Shown: positions 38,813-49,850 of the stretch, one piece after another
How positions within the stretch are numbered: position 1 is the stretch's first letter
Layout: each line of letters begins with the position of its first letter
Assembly: GCA_951799405.1 (NCBI GenBank)
Contig: OX637342.1
Coordinates: 1,736,001 to 1,800,000 of the forward strand
DNA from: Agapetus fuscipes
Taxonomy: Eukaryota; Arthropoda; Insecta; Trichoptera; Glossosomatidae
DNA: 64,000 nucleotides
Direction: 5' to 3'
The notes under the pieces: model-generated
Told to the model about the DNA's origin: nothing
The model's input: the letters and a program-made list of their open reading frames with translations, nothing else
Database searches by the model: none
Made by a program: the position numbers and the translations under genes

Positions 38813-39204
38813 GAGGGGGGTGATATTTTAAATGTTACAATTTCAAACCCCTACGGATTTGAACCCACATCCTTTCGCTGTGTGATTTTGACACCCATGA
38901 TTTTGCGGTGCAACTATTTTGGGGTTGGAATCAAAAAGTTTTGACACAAGTTTGCGCTGGACGTGTAAATTGCACGTCGTGTGAATGCCACCCTCTCCCC
39001 TAGAAAATGCAGTGACAAGTTATATTGGATTATATTGTTGCCATTAAAAAAACATTTGAAATTGTATTTTCCTTTTTTTTTGCTTTTACATATATTTATA
39101 GTTATGTTTATTGAAAATAGTAAAAACACAAAATGAAAAATGTAAGAAGACAAATTGATACAACTGTGGAAAATCCTACGGAAATTTCGTATTTGTTTTC
39201 AAAA

Positions 39205-39655
39205 GCACTCACTCGTAAGTACATGTTTACACATGCTGTATGTGTATTTTATAAAGTAACACAAACCTAAGAAGAACATACCCTTTGCAAATCCTATTTA
39301 CATAACATCATTTTTACATTTCAAATTTAATTACACTTTATGTGTAAAACGAACCGTTAAGGGAGAATATTATCGACGTTTTCTTGGCGGCGTAGCCAAC
39401 GTCTTCAGGAGGCATCCTCTCTGTACGACGATTGAGGATGAACTGAAACGTCAAGAATAATGTATGTTATCCCGTGAAGATTCGTGTAATATTCTAAAAG
39501 TATAATTTCCCTTGAATCACAATATGAAATATAATATTAACTGATATTTACAAATCCTGCCACCTTTCCCTGAATCAAGGGCACTATTGTGAAAAATGAA
39601 TATTTTGTTACTGCATGGGATTTCAGTCTCATACCAACCTATTGGTTAACGAATT
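39205..39655 (-). repeat. Rep-A, minus strand, old, split by an insertion
   Basis: 39205-39295 and 39551-39655 join to one diverged Rep-A (CACATGCTGTATGTG and CAAATCCTGCCACCTTTCCC to CATACCAACCTATTGG). Confidence 0.65.
39296..39550 (-). mobile_element. 255-bp insertion carrying a hammerhead-like motif
   Basis: CAAATCCT is duplicated exactly at 39288-39295 and 39551-39558. On the minus strand at 39378-39418 the core reads CTGAAGA, CG, TTGGC, loop TACGCC, GCCAA, GAAA, ACGTCG. Helix II is TTGGC/GCCAA, perfect; helix I is weak. Related remnants lie at 36885 and 61888. Confidence 0.65.
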
Positions 39656-39659
39656 AAAT

Positions 39660-39955
39660 TAGGCTGATTTATTTGGTGAGCGCTGTTTTCGTGTGTATCA
39701 CGCCTCAAGAGCCCTCTGCAAGCTTGGTCGTCGCTGTAGAAAGCGCCAATTCTCAAGCAAGACCCAGTTGTTGTAAGGCTGGATGGACCTTTTGATGACC
39801 GGTCTTTGGTAAAGGTTTATGAATTTTTTAAACCCAGCGAAGAGAAAATTTGAAAATACAAATGGTATATTTTTTGTGCTCCGCCGGGATTCGAACCCAC
39901 AACCTTCCAGTTACGAGTCCGAAGTGTTAGCACTTGGACTACGGACCGGTCAACG
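39660..39955 (-). mobile_element. SINE-C copy, minus strand, C1 tail type
   Basis: Antisense from GATTTATTTGGTGAGCGCTG to GGACTACGGACCGGTC. Box B antisense is GGGATTCGAACCC, a perfect pol III match. Well preserved. Confidence 0.88.
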
Positions 39956-40315
39956 AACTTGATTCATTACGTACACCTTGTTTATATATTTTTAACTCCA
40001 AGGGATGATACGTTTAAATGATAAATGGGTGAATTTTTCACTTTTGGTGAATAATTTAATTGTGTGTGATCACAAAGCCGGCCAGAGGTCACTTTTTATT
40101 CATTCGTTACAAAAAGACAAAAGGCTCTAAAACAAAAAGTTGAAAGCACGTTTTTTTTTGGTGAAATAAACCACTTTTCCCTTATATTTTGTACCCCTTG
40201 CGAATTAAACATCATGCGAAAAAAATATGAAAGGGTACCGATTACGAACTGGACTCGTATTTTTTTCGGCGGGCAAACGTAACGAGTCTATGTAAATAGG
40301 GTCCTTAAGCAACCA
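39956..40315. other. No recognisable feature
   Basis: Unassigned, apart from AAGCAACCAATAACAAATAA at its end, which resembles the end of the J repeat. Confidence 0.3.
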
Positions 40316-40329
40316 ATAACAAATAATTG

Positions 40330-40635
40330 AATATGATAAAACAGAGTTTTAATTCATTTTTTATTTTATTTTTTTGCTCAAACGTTTTCGCCTAATAAGG
40401 CATCTTCAGAAGCATAATTGTTACCAATATTTTTTTTAAATAATTTTCAAAACTTTTTTGAATTTTTTTTATAAATATTTGTAACAATTATGCTCCTGAA
40501 GATGCCTTATTAGGCGAAAACGTTTGAGCAAAAAAATTATTCAAAAGTGAATTAAATCTCTGTTTTATCCTATTGAATTTTTAAATAATACAATGGACCT
40601 TCTCTGTGTGAATAAATGTAGGTACACTGAAAAAT
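40330..40635. mobile_element. Palindromic element with two opposed hammerhead-like motifs and a 14-bp target duplication
   Basis: Arms: AAAACAGAGTTTTAATTCA on the left, TGAATTAAATCTCTGTTTT on the right. Central units TGCTCAAACGTTTTCGCC (minus sense, 40376-40425) and GGCGAAAACGTTTGAGCA (40513-40530) oppose each other. ATAACAAATAATTG is duplicated exactly at 40316-40329 and 40636-40649. Two short units head to head with an endonuclease-type duplication fit a Penelope-like or retrozyme-like insertion better than a cut-and-paste MITE. Confidence 0.8.
40491..40530 (+). ncRNA. Hammerhead-ribozyme-like motif, best copy
   Basis: TGCTC, CTGAAGA, T, GCC, loop TTATTA, GGC, GAAA, ACGTTT, GAGCA. Helix I TGCTC/GAGCA (5 bp) and helix II GCC/GGC pair fully. 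The opposed copy on the minus strand (40376-40417) has a partly degraded helix I. Helix III is minimal. The extra T before helix II is shared with 26543, 26730 and 61768. Confidence 0.5.
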
Positions 40636-40796
40636 ATAACAAATAATTGGTTTGTCTTTTCCCTAGCAACTCGGCCGTGTGGTGACATCACAACTATTTT
40701 GATGTTGTGAAATGTGCGCACTTTATTTGTAAAAAAGTACAAGAGTTTGAAAGCTTCTGGATTGTAAGTAGTTTTTCGAGTATATTTTTAACTTGT

Positions 40797-40975
40797 AGCA
40801 CGTGTAAGTTCACGCTTACAAATGCTGAACGTCTACTTTGAAATTAAAATCCCACCTCAAATTAACATGAGCAATGTAACTTTTGCCGACCTTCCTTGAA
40901 ACAGGGGGGGCATTAGCAAGGTGAAATATTTGTTATAAGATAGCTGGTCAGCCTCATACCAACCTCAAGGAATAT
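40797..40975 (-). repeat. Rep-A copy, minus strand, partial
   Basis: AGCACGTGTAAGTTCACGC to GGTCAGCCTCATACCAACC. The tail is missing. Confidence 0.75.
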
Positions 40976-41251
40976 AATAAGTATGTTTTGGTAAATTAAA
41001 AAAAGTTTTTTGCTTTAAAAACAAAAATGGTACAGAAACAGCCAAAACAACTAAGTCGTAAAAACTTATTACGCATAATGTATACAACACAAGAATGCAC
41101 TGCGAAAGGTCGAGATACTAAAAAAAGGTTGACTCAATCTTCAAAACATTTGTCTTAATATCCGTGTTGGTTTGTTTACATTTTGTCTTCCTGCTTGTCA
41201 TCTCTTGGTAGACTAACAAGCTAAGTTTATGAGTATGGTGGGGTTGACCTG

Positions 41252-41345
41252 TAACCCGAGTGTTAAATATCGTGCTAGCTCCCCTCGATCGCGTAAATGT
41301 AAACGTGTATGGAAGATGCAACAGCATTCCTAGTGAGAGATTTAC
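41252..41345. repeat. K hairpin repeat, copy 2
   Basis: CTAGCTCCCCTCGATCGCGTA and TAGTGAGAGATTTACTTA match copy 3 at 47341. The distal arm is degraded. Confidence 0.45.
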
Positions 41346-41396
41346 TTATCATACAAAAAAATATGTTAAGCTAATTAAGAGGCATTAAAAAAAAGG

Positions 41397-41600
41397 CTGT
41401 AAAAATCGGTTCACTTTTGTCAATGCCACCCCGGTTTATGGAACGGCGCGGCGGCAGGGGTTGCAAGGTTTATGCTCATGTGAGGTTTTGTTTATTTGTA
41501 TGCACACATGCAGAATGTGTAGGCGCGAATCTACATGTGCCTGTCTGTAGGCATGCATTTCTTAGATTATACCATTTTTTATATACGGGGTACTATGTAG
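41397..41600 (+). repeat. Rep-A copy, 5'-truncated, diverged
   Basis: GTAAAAATCGGTTCACTTT to GTAGGCATGCATTTCTTAGA. Confidence 0.7.
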
Positions 41601-41850
41601 ATTAAAATAACATTGAGAGGACATTGTGTTCAAATTTAAAGTACAAAATTGTAATGTGCAACGAAACTCAAATCAATTAGAAATTTCCATTTCTCTCTCT
41701 GTTTTTTTTAATGCTTAGTGTGCTTTCTTGTATTTTTTTCAAATTTGAGTATTACTTTATTTAAAAATATAGAACTCAAATTTGAATTTAGATATTTTCC
41801 GACGTTCAAACGACACAATCGTATGAAACTACGGTATTTAGCAATCAAAA

Positions 41851-41916
41851 GCGCCCTTGGAGTGACTACATCATGAAACGGCTCTATAAAGAAATCATCA
41901 ACTTATCATCATCATC
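41851..41916 (+). repeat. LINE-L 3' end with ATC tail
   Basis: GCGCCCTTGGAGTGACTACA, GAAACGGCTCTATAAAGAA, then TCATCATCATC. Same 3' UTR as at 35205 and, inverted, 54105-54165. Confidence 0.75.
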
Positions 41917-42171
41917 TATAATCTATAATCTATAATCTAAGTTGCAAGGATATATTCATTCAAAGCTCTCAGATGTATGCCCACAAACAAACACGTGTAG
42001 TTCGCGCTTACAAATGCTGATTGTGTACTTACAAATAAAATCCAAACCTCAAATGAACATAAGCCCTGCAACTCTTGCCGACATTCCCTGAAACATGGGT
42101 GACATTGGCAAAGTGAACCATTTTTTATAGTATGGGTGGTCAGCCTCATACCAACCTATAAGTCAAGGAAT
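41917..42171 (-). mobile_element. Rep-A, minus strand, inserted in the ATC tail
   Basis: Nearly identical to 37787-38046. ATCATCATC flanks both sides, either as target duplication or because the target was a microsatellite. Confidence 0.85.
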
Positions 42172-42782
42172 ATCATCATCAAAAATATAATATGTATTTG
42201 CCCTTTTCCTAGCATCGTTGTTGAATGTTGCCACAACTTTGCCTGCGCAATAATGCTTTATTATTCACAATTATATTTTTTTGGCGAAAACGAAAATTCG
42301 TGAGATCGATTTTCAGCGGAGCATAATTTTTTTTTGTTTTATTCAAATAAGCTTTTCTTGGTTCTCCTTTGAGATGATCCAGTATCATGAAGAGGCCCTA
42401 TCACAAACTCTGAATTTAAATTTAAAGAAAGGCACCAATTTTCCATTTAGCCTTACAACAACAGGGCCCAAAAAAAGGCTGACCAAATATAATATAATCC
42501 TTATGTTTATTTATTTACCTCCTAGTTCCTCTCTTTGTCTCTTTATTACTTTTTATCTTTGTAACTCTATGGGTAGATCACTGACTTATTTATACTTTTT
42601 ATGAGAAGAATAAGCGAAGACGCGTCGTCCAATTATATTTTAACGAAGAGTAATTTCATTATCCTACTCATAAGCCGTAAACATTGCATGCCTACTGAAT
42701 TTAAGTGCACTTTTTTATTATGATTTTAATAATTCTTTTTTAAACCATAAGGTTCCTCTATGCACTTATTTTGTTATCTTGT
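42172..42782. other. No recognisable feature
   Basis: A 107-codon frame (42281-42604) has no known motif. Confidence 0.3.
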
Positions 42783-42910
42783 TGTCTGGTCGATAGCCTA
42801 ATGGTTGAATATCTGCTTATTTAGCCAAAGTTATGTTTTGAAAAGAAACTGATATAGGTATTTCAGGAATAGTTTCCTATTTCTGTGTTGATGTCGAAAC
42901 ATATTCGACA
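42783..42910 (+). repeat. SINE-B head, very degraded
   Basis: GGTCGATAGCCTAATGGTTG and TTTCCTATTTCTGTGTTGATG remain. Box B is lost. Confidence 0.45.
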
Positions 42911-42924
42911 TTATTTATTGGATT

Positions 42925-43160
42925 TTTAGTGCTTGTTTCCCTAGTGCTTGTTTGTCTTATGTCCATCAGAAGTAATTTCATAACATGAGCAATGTTTGTT
43001 CACTGGACCAATGTGTCTTATGAGAACTGGAAAGCAAATTAAAAAATATATAAAACAGCTCTCACATTATCGTGTTTTACGTTTTTTTCTAAGCTCAGCA
43101 TATGATTCTTAAGACAATTCCATTGAAAGGTCATACATATTTGCATTAAATGGTAGATAA
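42925..43160 (+). mobile_element. MITE-D, D1 type, right end lost
   Basis: The start is duplicated (AGTGCTTGTTTCCCTAGTGC). The interior is intact to AAATGGTAGATAAG. Confidence 0.75.
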
Positions 43161-43740
43161 GTAAAGTATGGAAAGACAGAATTACACCGGCATTAAATGT
43201 AGACCTTATTAAACACCATTTTTATGTTTTAGTCTAAGATACCTAAATTGATGCCAACAAAACTTCGAGAGTAAAGCATTTTCACCAAAAATATTTCGTT
43301 GAATACGTTTTTTGGTTTACTCAGAAAAAAAAAAAAAAACTGGTCAAATAACCGTTATTTTAGTTGAAATTCATCTTGAGTGTGTTTCTTCAAAACATTA
43401 CATACTTTTTAAAATATAATTTGCAATTGTATTTTTTGATGAAGGGAAGAAATCTCAAGGAATCCACCTTAGCGCTCTGTATTTACTAGGCATCTGAGCC
43501 ATATATTGTCCTAACGATACCATAATATGCACATTCTGACAGACCATAATCGTTAGACTTTATTGTTGGTAGCTTGTCACTGGTGGCGCCCGTGACGAGA
43601 CTAAGTGAGCCATAGCAGGACTGGGGGACAATAATCACAAATTTAGTGGGAATCGTGCTATATGTGGAGGGAGAAACTGACAGACTAGAAATTGTTCATA
43701 CTATACATAATTGGGAGATAAAGGGAAAAAACTTCAATGG
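43161..43740. other. No recognisable feature
   Basis: Unassigned; A-rich run near 43325. Confidence 0.3.
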
Positions 43741-44250
43741 GACAACACAACTTTTTGTGGGTACAGGTAAGTAGGTACAGGCACCACCAGTGACAAGAAA
43801 ATATCTATTAACCTGAAACGCAATGTCTTTGAGTCATGCGTGCTTCCAGTATCCACCTATGACTTGGAAACAAAAGGGCTCACTCAGTATAGCGCCAACA
43901 GACTGAGGACGTGTCAAAGAGCCATTGAAAGGAGGAAGCTGGGAATCAGCCTCAAAGACAGGGTTCCAAACCAGAAGATCCTTAGACGCACTGGTGTGAC
44001 TGATGCCATACAGCGAGTGGCCTGCTTAAAGTGGCGCTGAGCTGGTAACGTCACAAGACAGGACCATTTCAATTGGCCAGTGGCGACCCAGGATGTCCAA
44101 GCGGGGAGTGGGGAGACCACAACTGAGGTGGCTGGATGACATCAAGGGAACTGCAGGCAGAGAATGGCTGAGCACAGATGGAGAGGATTGGAGGAGGCCT
44201 ACGTCCATGAGTGGACTAAGAAAGGCTGAAAAAGAGAAAAGGATGACAAA
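43741..44250 (+). pseudogene. RTE-like LINE C-terminal fragment
   Basis: The frame at 43840-44040 reads LPVSTYDLETKGLTQYSANRL, RTCQRAIERRKLGISLKDRV and IQRVACLKWR, then a stop. A shifted remnant of GRPQLRWLDDIK follows, and REWLSTDGEDWRRPTSMSGL is recoverable to 44215. This is the same C-terminal plan as 13711-14376 but a different family. Confidence 0.75.
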
Positions 44251-44799
44251 AATGTAGAAATAATCAAATTCATAATTACATAGATGTTTTATATGCAAGC
44301 CTACTAACAGTCATTCTTTCGACTGGCAATGAATAGATACAAAATAAAAATATATTTTTTCTTGGCGTGTCTATACTCGTAGCATGTCTATGTACTCGTA
44401 TGTATATGACTTAAATTTCTGTTAGTTTTTTATACAGTGAGTCTTTTTTCACAAATATATTTATATGGAAACAAACTGCAATTAAAATCAAAGCGCAAAC
44501 CTCTAGAGAGTGTTCGGTGATTGCGTTGAATTCTGGCATCGATTTGGCATCAGATTCTGCAGTCTGCGCACATCAATCCTCAAGACGGGCCTCCTCCAGC
44601 CCGTGCACTGCATGTGATGTAGTGGTCGCTGGGCTGGGAGAGGACCCACGAGGCTGGATGCTTGGGAAACGGCGATGCGGGACTCGTTAGCTGGTAACTG
44701 CTGCATGCTGTGTAGAGGTGTCCGCAAACTGAAGCCAGCTTCGTGTTAATTAATAAATGAATGAAGTACAAAATTTATAATACGCCTTTTATGATAGTG
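44251..44799. other. No gene identified
   Basis: 44500-44740 is GC-richer, with a minus-strand frame of 74 codons and no known motif. It could be another eroded LINE end. Confidence 0.3.
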
Positions 44800-45280
44800 T
44801 GTCATTGCAAAGGAGCTTGTCTATATGATTGCACGAAGAGGTGAGTCTTGAGACGTCTTTTGAACAGTCTCTCCAAATTCAGTTCCCTCAGTGAGGCGGG
44901 AATAGCATTCCAAGTCATTGGAGCGGCTGTTTTGAATGCTTTTTCTCCAAAAACAGTGCGAAGCCTTTTTGCACAAATGTTCAGGCAGCTGCTTTTTGAT
45001 ACAGCTGACCTCAGTGTTTGTTCGCGCGAGGTTGTAGTTGCTGGAGACAACAGCTCCATCAGGTACCCCGGAGTAAATGTTCCAGGCAACTGGCCAGGCT
45101 ACCGCAAAGCTCCTGTCGGAAAAATTTAACGTATTTGCTCTTTTGGGCACTGTGATCTTATTAACAACAGTGAGGGTAGAGCACAGTGGTCGTTTTGAAG
45201 CCACATTCACGACCATATTCGTCCCTGGTTTAGCCCCATAGTTAGGAGCGCATGGTGTGAGATTGCAGATTGTCATTTTT
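44800..45280 (-). pseudogene. LINE-L-like C-terminal fragment, minus strand
   Basis: Overlapping frames give FSDRSFAVAWPVAWN, then ARTNTEVSCIKKQLPEHL, and in another frame FGEKAFKTAAPMTWNAIP with LKTHLFVQSY near the end. The ending motif therefore appears twice in two frames, which implies frameshifts and perhaps a small rearrangement. L2/CR1 type. Confidence 0.7.
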
Positions 45281-45688
45281 CACATTATTTTGGACAGATA
45301 TACCTAACGAAATCATCATTATAACCAAAATAAGTAATAAGAAGGTTACTTCATTAATAAGGATTATTAAATTTTTCAGAAAACCTAGTAGCGTTTTGCT
45401 GATAGCCTAAAAATGCATGGAAGACGTATTTATGTGTATACATGAACGAACGTTGGTTCCACCATATTCCCATGCGAGAGATATAACTATTAAACTACAA
45501 GAGTGTAGGAGTGCTACTCTAGGAATGGGCTAATCAGCGGCGTTACGTACGTAGAGGCATTAGATGCAAGACTTCAATTAGATTACCAGCTGCAAGTGTA
45601 AGCATGTGCAAAATTAAGAATTCTGTTTGTGCAAGACTTGAAGAAAGCTTGCAGCAATGGAAACTTGAAAATAATAAGCTGCTCATAA
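45281..45688. other. No recognisable feature
   Basis: Unassigned. Confidence 0.3.
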
Positions 45689-46002
45689 AGTGCCACTTCT
45701 TAACGCATTATCCCCAAAAGAGTCACACGTGATGAGTGCAATCTATTTAATTTCACAGGTAAGAGGACCGGAATTACGCCAACAACTATGAACAGTTAAT
45801 GTGGTTGTTTTCCAGCTCCCAAAGGGCTGGTTCTTATTGCTTATGAGGGCGGAGTAGACCTTCCCAGTATTTTATTTTATTTTATTTATTTTGAAATAGA
45901 AACACTGAAAACTGAATAAACTTCCGAAACCCTTTTTGGATAAAAAACCCTAGCTCTTGCCATGGAATGTAAGCATTTTACCAACCAAGCAATCGACCTG
46001 AC
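45689..46002 (-). repeat. SINE-B copy, minus strand, old
   Basis: Collinear over the full length (CACTTCTTAACGCATTATCCC to AAGCAATCGACCTGACG) but heavily diverged. Box B is lost. Confidence 0.7.
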
Positions 46003-46716
46003 GTACGTACTTTTTAAGTAATTATTTTTACAGATTTGGGTACATATTCTATCCACTTAAAATCAGCAGTTTTCCAACTCCATAGGGGGTAGATTATCTG
46101 TCCTTGCGAAGCCTGAGTTAACCTTGATGCAGGGGTGTGCATCCCATATATATACGGGCACATGCACCTAATTGGTACGCAATATATTGTTATGTTTTTA
46201 AGGTCCGAAAAGTCTACAAATTAAAATACACAGGTCTTCTTTCAAATTATTTATTTACACGTGATTTATTTCTTACAAATTTATATTTATCTTTAACTTT
46301 TCTACTACACAAATTTATATTTCACAGGTTATGTATCGCTGACACTCGTCGATCAAAGCCGAAAAAATGTAACTCGGCTGCTGTACTCGACTCTCAGCTT
46401 TATATTCTTTATACTACGGAACATTCCAGTCAGTAAATTCGCTAGCCCATTCCTGAACAGTCTACCGATTTCGAAAATCATTAATTATTTCTAGCCTAAT
46501 ATAGTAATACCTACGGTGTACACATATATAACCCTACTTATGACATAATGCTAATATAACTATATACTACCTACCTGCTATAATAACTATGTATAATAAC
46601 TACCTAATCTACCATTTACATTACACTATGGTAAAAAAAAACCTAAAAGCGATTTAAAATCCAAAACTTAAGCTCGATTGGAACCATCGTTAGCACTTCA
46701 GTCAATTTCAAATGAG
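46003..46716. other. No recognisable feature
   Basis: A 99-codon frame at 46137-46436 shows no motif. A+T-rich. Confidence 0.3.
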
Positions 46717-47060
46717 TTTTTTTTTTTTTTTTTAAGAAAGCCTGTGTGGGAGATTCGAGAGACTCTAAGGGTCTATGACACTTGTTGTAGTGCCGCAGAG
46801 GTGTTGGTGATGTGGCAGTTGTCTATGTCCGGTTGCAGGGCCGTTAGCCGCGCAGTGCTGTGGTGTGTGTGACGTTGCTTTGTTTTGAGACACTGAGAGG
46901 AAATGGCGATTGATATTGGACTTGAAAAGGGCAAGGTAAAATTGGGATGGACCACAGATACCGGTAACTCATTCCACAGGAATGGCACAGGAATGAGTCC
47001 AAGGAATGGAATAGAATAATTATTCGGAAAAGTATTTGCCTGTATCGTACGCACGCGCCA
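46717..47060 (-). pseudogene. LINE-N C-terminal part with poly-A tail, minus strand
   Basis: The minus-strand frame reads RTIQANTFPNNYSIPFLGLI, PVPFLWNELPVSVVHPNF and later TALQPDIDNCHITNTSAAL, then QQVS and a stop. LWNxLPxSV is an L2/CR1-type landmark. A 3' UTR of about 60 bases ends in 17 A (T run 46717-46733). 5'-truncated. This copy defines the 3' end that SINE-C2 shares. Confidence 0.8.
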
Positions 47061-47069
47061 GCTTGACGG

Positions 47070-47180
47070 TGTTTTTAGTTTCGATTATAATATAATTTTT
47101 GACACTCGTGGTGGGGATCAAACCCCAGACCTCTCGTATTGAACGCAAGCACTCTACCAACTGAGCCATCGACCGGACGC
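47070..47180 (-). repeat. SINE-B head fragment, minus strand
   Basis: GGGGATCAAACCCCAGACC (box B antisense) and CAACTGAGCCATCGACCGGA (box A antisense) are clear. The body is reduced to about 30 degraded bases. Confidence 0.7.
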
Positions 47181-47340
47181 GTAGATAAGTAAACTTTTTC
47201 ATGCATATTATGTGGTAACGTTTGTAATTTATCTATTTAACAAAGCTCGGAGCCGCGTTGATGTATGGGAGGTATCTTATCGGACTTGCATATCGTCAAA
47301 GCAATAAATATCTCCAAAAACGAGCGTTAAAGTAGACAAG

Positions 47341-47462
47341 TACCCCGAGTATACAACGTTGCGTAAGCTCCCCTCGATCACGTGAATAAAAAAAAATGTA
47401 TGAAAGCTAAATCACTCGCTAGGTGAGTTGTTGTGTCTTCCATTTTTTTCTATTTACGCAAT
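47341..47462. repeat. K hairpin repeat, copy 3
   Basis: ACCCCGAGTATACAACGTTGC to TTCTATTTACGCA, with central ACTCGCTAGGTGAGT palindrome. Confidence 0.55.
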
Positions 47463-47675
47463 GTGTATGTTCCTTGTCTCATAGGTTGGTATGCGGCTGA
47501 CCACCCATGCTGTAAAACAATGGTTCACTTTAAAAATGTCACCCCTGATTCAGACAAGGACGTCAAGAGTTGCAGGGTGTATGTCCATTTAAGATTTGGG
47601 TTTTCATGTTGCAGGTTCACATGCGGCATGTGCAAGTGTGAACTTGTACATGTCAGCTTGTGAGAATACATATAA
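47463..47675 (+). repeat. Rep-A copy
   Basis: TGTATGTTCCTTGTCTCATAG to AATACATATAATGTGAATC, no tail. Confidence 0.82.
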
Positions 47676-47868
47676 TGTGAATCTATAATCTAAAATTAAT
47701 ATTAAATGCATTTCCACGAAGAGACGCGTGTAAGTTCGCTTTTATGAATGCTGCATTTATAATTAAAATCTAAGCCTCAAATGAACAGAAGCCCTGCAAC
47801 TTGTGAACCATGTTTTACAGTATGGGTGTTCAGCCTCATACCAACCTTTAAGTCAAGAAACTAAAAAA
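47676..47868 (-). repeat. Rep-A copy, minus strand, head to tail-to-tail with previous copy
   Basis: TATAATCTAAAATTAATATT to TCAGCCTCATACCAACC. With the previous copy it forms an imperfect inverted pair, tails together. Confidence 0.7.
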
Positions 47869-48131
47869 TAAAAACAAAAACAGATTTTACTAGTCAAACA
47901 TCATCAAGTTTTCAAACAAAATTATTTCGCTCACTTCTTGAACTGTTACAAAAACGAGACAATAAATTCAATACGCCCTCTTGACTTTGTGGACCGTTAT
48001 AATTTGTTCGCATTAGGCTGCAAACGCACTCGGATTGTCCAATAGTGGATTCGGGCTTCTGTTTAGCATAGAGCCGGCTTGTTCAGGTCAGAGGTGTGCC
48101 CACTCGTATGCAGGTCCGGCCCATTATCTTG

Positions 48132-48290
48132 TCTATTTTATTTAATTAATGACACATTGTTGTATGGGCAGTTTCCTCCCACTGCGCCTGCGCTGCTTTA
48201 GCTGCCACAAGTGGGCGAGAATTAGGTATACGTCTTGCAGGTAAACAACCCACATTTAACCAAACGATTAAAAAAATACCCCACAATAAT
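48132..48290 (+). repeat. H repeat, copy 1
   Basis: TATTTAATTAATG, GGGCAGTTTCCTCCCACTGCG, GCGAGAATT and GCAGGTAAA. Copy 2 is at 48702-48840. Confidence 0.55.
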
Positions 48291-48328
48291 AAATTTCAAA
48301 TTGTTGAATAGGGATGCAATTCGCCTAT

Positions 48329-48625
48329 TTTTTTTTAAGAAATCCTGTGCGGGAGACTCCCTAGATTCTAGAGACTCTAGGGGTCTATGACACTTGTTGT
48401 AGTGCCGCAGAGGTGTACGAGCTTGGTCGTCACTACAAAGCGCCAATACTCAAGCAAGACCCAGTTGCTGTAAGGCTGGATGGACCTTTGGTGACCGGTC
48501 ATTGGTAAAGGTTTTATGAATTTTTCTACCCAGCGAAGAGCGAATTTGAAAATATAAATGGTATATTTTTTGTGCTCCACCGGGAATCAAACCCACAACC
48601 TTCCCATTCAGAGTCCGAAGTGTTA
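48329..48625 (-). mobile_element. SINE-C2, minus strand, with CCTAT duplication
   Basis: T run, then the LINE-N-type tail (GCGGGAGACTCCCTAGATTC), body and a 5'-truncated head. CCTAT flanks it (48324-48328 and 48626-48630). Inserted in an E repeat (ATGCAATTCGCC before, AAACAGGTATT after). Confidence 0.85.
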
Positions 48626-48701
48626 CCTATATTAACATGTACAGAAACAGGTATTTACATTATCAATTGATAATTTATTTTTATATTTTTCTTTAATACT
48701 T

Positions 48702-48840
48702 TAATTTTATTTAATTAATGCAAATTTTTGTAAGGGCAGTTTCTCCCACTACGCGTCCTATAACTCCAGTGTGCGAGAATTTGATTTTGCAGGTAAATAA
48801 GGCACAATTGACTTTTAACAATTATTGATAAAATACTCCA
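48702..48840 (+). repeat. H repeat, copy 2
   Basis: GGGCAGTTTCTCCCACTACGCG and GCGAGAATTTGATTTTGCAG align with copy 1. Confidence 0.55.
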
Positions 48841-49084
48841 AAAAAAATCCCTAATAAATAATTGAAGGCGGTTTTAACGGAAATATTGAAACCGCGTCTG
48901 CCAAATAAATCATTCTTATCTGTTTATACATTTTTACCTTGTTATGACTAAATCAGGATGATTAATTTGGTGGGAGTTGTTTTTTGTTGATGTGGACTAC
49001 GGACACAATACGTTTTCCTTAAAAAATACATAAATAAAAGCAACAAAAAAATATGTTCTCCGTTTGGTGAAAGCTGTTTTAGTA
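48841..49084. other. No gene; two SINE-C 3' scraps
   Basis: GCCAAATAAATCATTC (48903) and antisense AGGATGATTAATTTGGTGGG (48956) recall the C1 tail. Too short to call. Confidence 0.3.
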
Positions 49085-49337
49085 TCTACAATATAAGTTA
49101 TAAATTGGTATATTGGCATTGAATGCTCATATTTGATTGGCGCCCAGAAGGAGACAAGTCTACGTCTAAGCAAATAAATGCTGCATGTGCACTTAAAAAA
49201 TATCCAAACCTCAAATGAACATAAGCGTTACAACTCCTGCCACCTGTCCCTGAAACCGGGTAGGCATTGACCAAATTAAAACAAGTTTGTACAACATTAA
49301 AGGTGAACCTCACACCAACCTATTAGTCAAGGAAAAA
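49085..49337 (-). repeat. Rep-A copy, minus strand, old
   Basis: TTATAAATTGGTATATTGGCA region to CACACCAACCTATTAGTCAAGG. Confidence 0.65.
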
Positions 49338-49627
49338 CGTGTACAATAATGAATAAATAATTATTAAAGCAAGACTGAAAAAAATGAGTTTAAGAACTTG
49401 AACGAAATTTACCCATGTCGGTCGTTTCGGGTTAGTAAGAAGAAGCGCTCGGCTGGCCGCTGTTTTTATTTATAACAAGGTCTGCCCCATTTAATTGGGG
49501 TAAGCAGCAATTTGGGCTTATATTCTTTTGTGGGGGATCCACGTAGTTTTTTGCTTATTAGACCACAAGATATGTATCACTCATTCTCTACCTGTTGACA
49601 TTTTATTACCTTCGGGTAATTGAGAGG

Positions 49628-49850
49628 ATGCCTTGTTAGGTACTGAACCCAAAATGTATGGATACTTAAGCAACGCTTTCGTTGAGCGTTCAGTTTTCAT
49701 ACAATTATTAATATATTATGCCTTGTTAGGTACTGAACCCCTGATGCCGCATTACTTAGAAACTCAGTCATGGTTTTTATTTATAAAATGTATGGATACT
49801 GAGATAGCGCTTTCATTGAGCCGTTTTGTTTTCGTACACTTTTGGTGAGT
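49628..49850 (+). repeat. Local duplication, spacing 90-135 bp
   Basis: ATGCCTTGTTAGGTACTGAA occurs at 49628 and 49718; AAAATGTATGGATACT at 49651 and 49785. The intervening sequence is rearranged. Confidence 0.55.
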
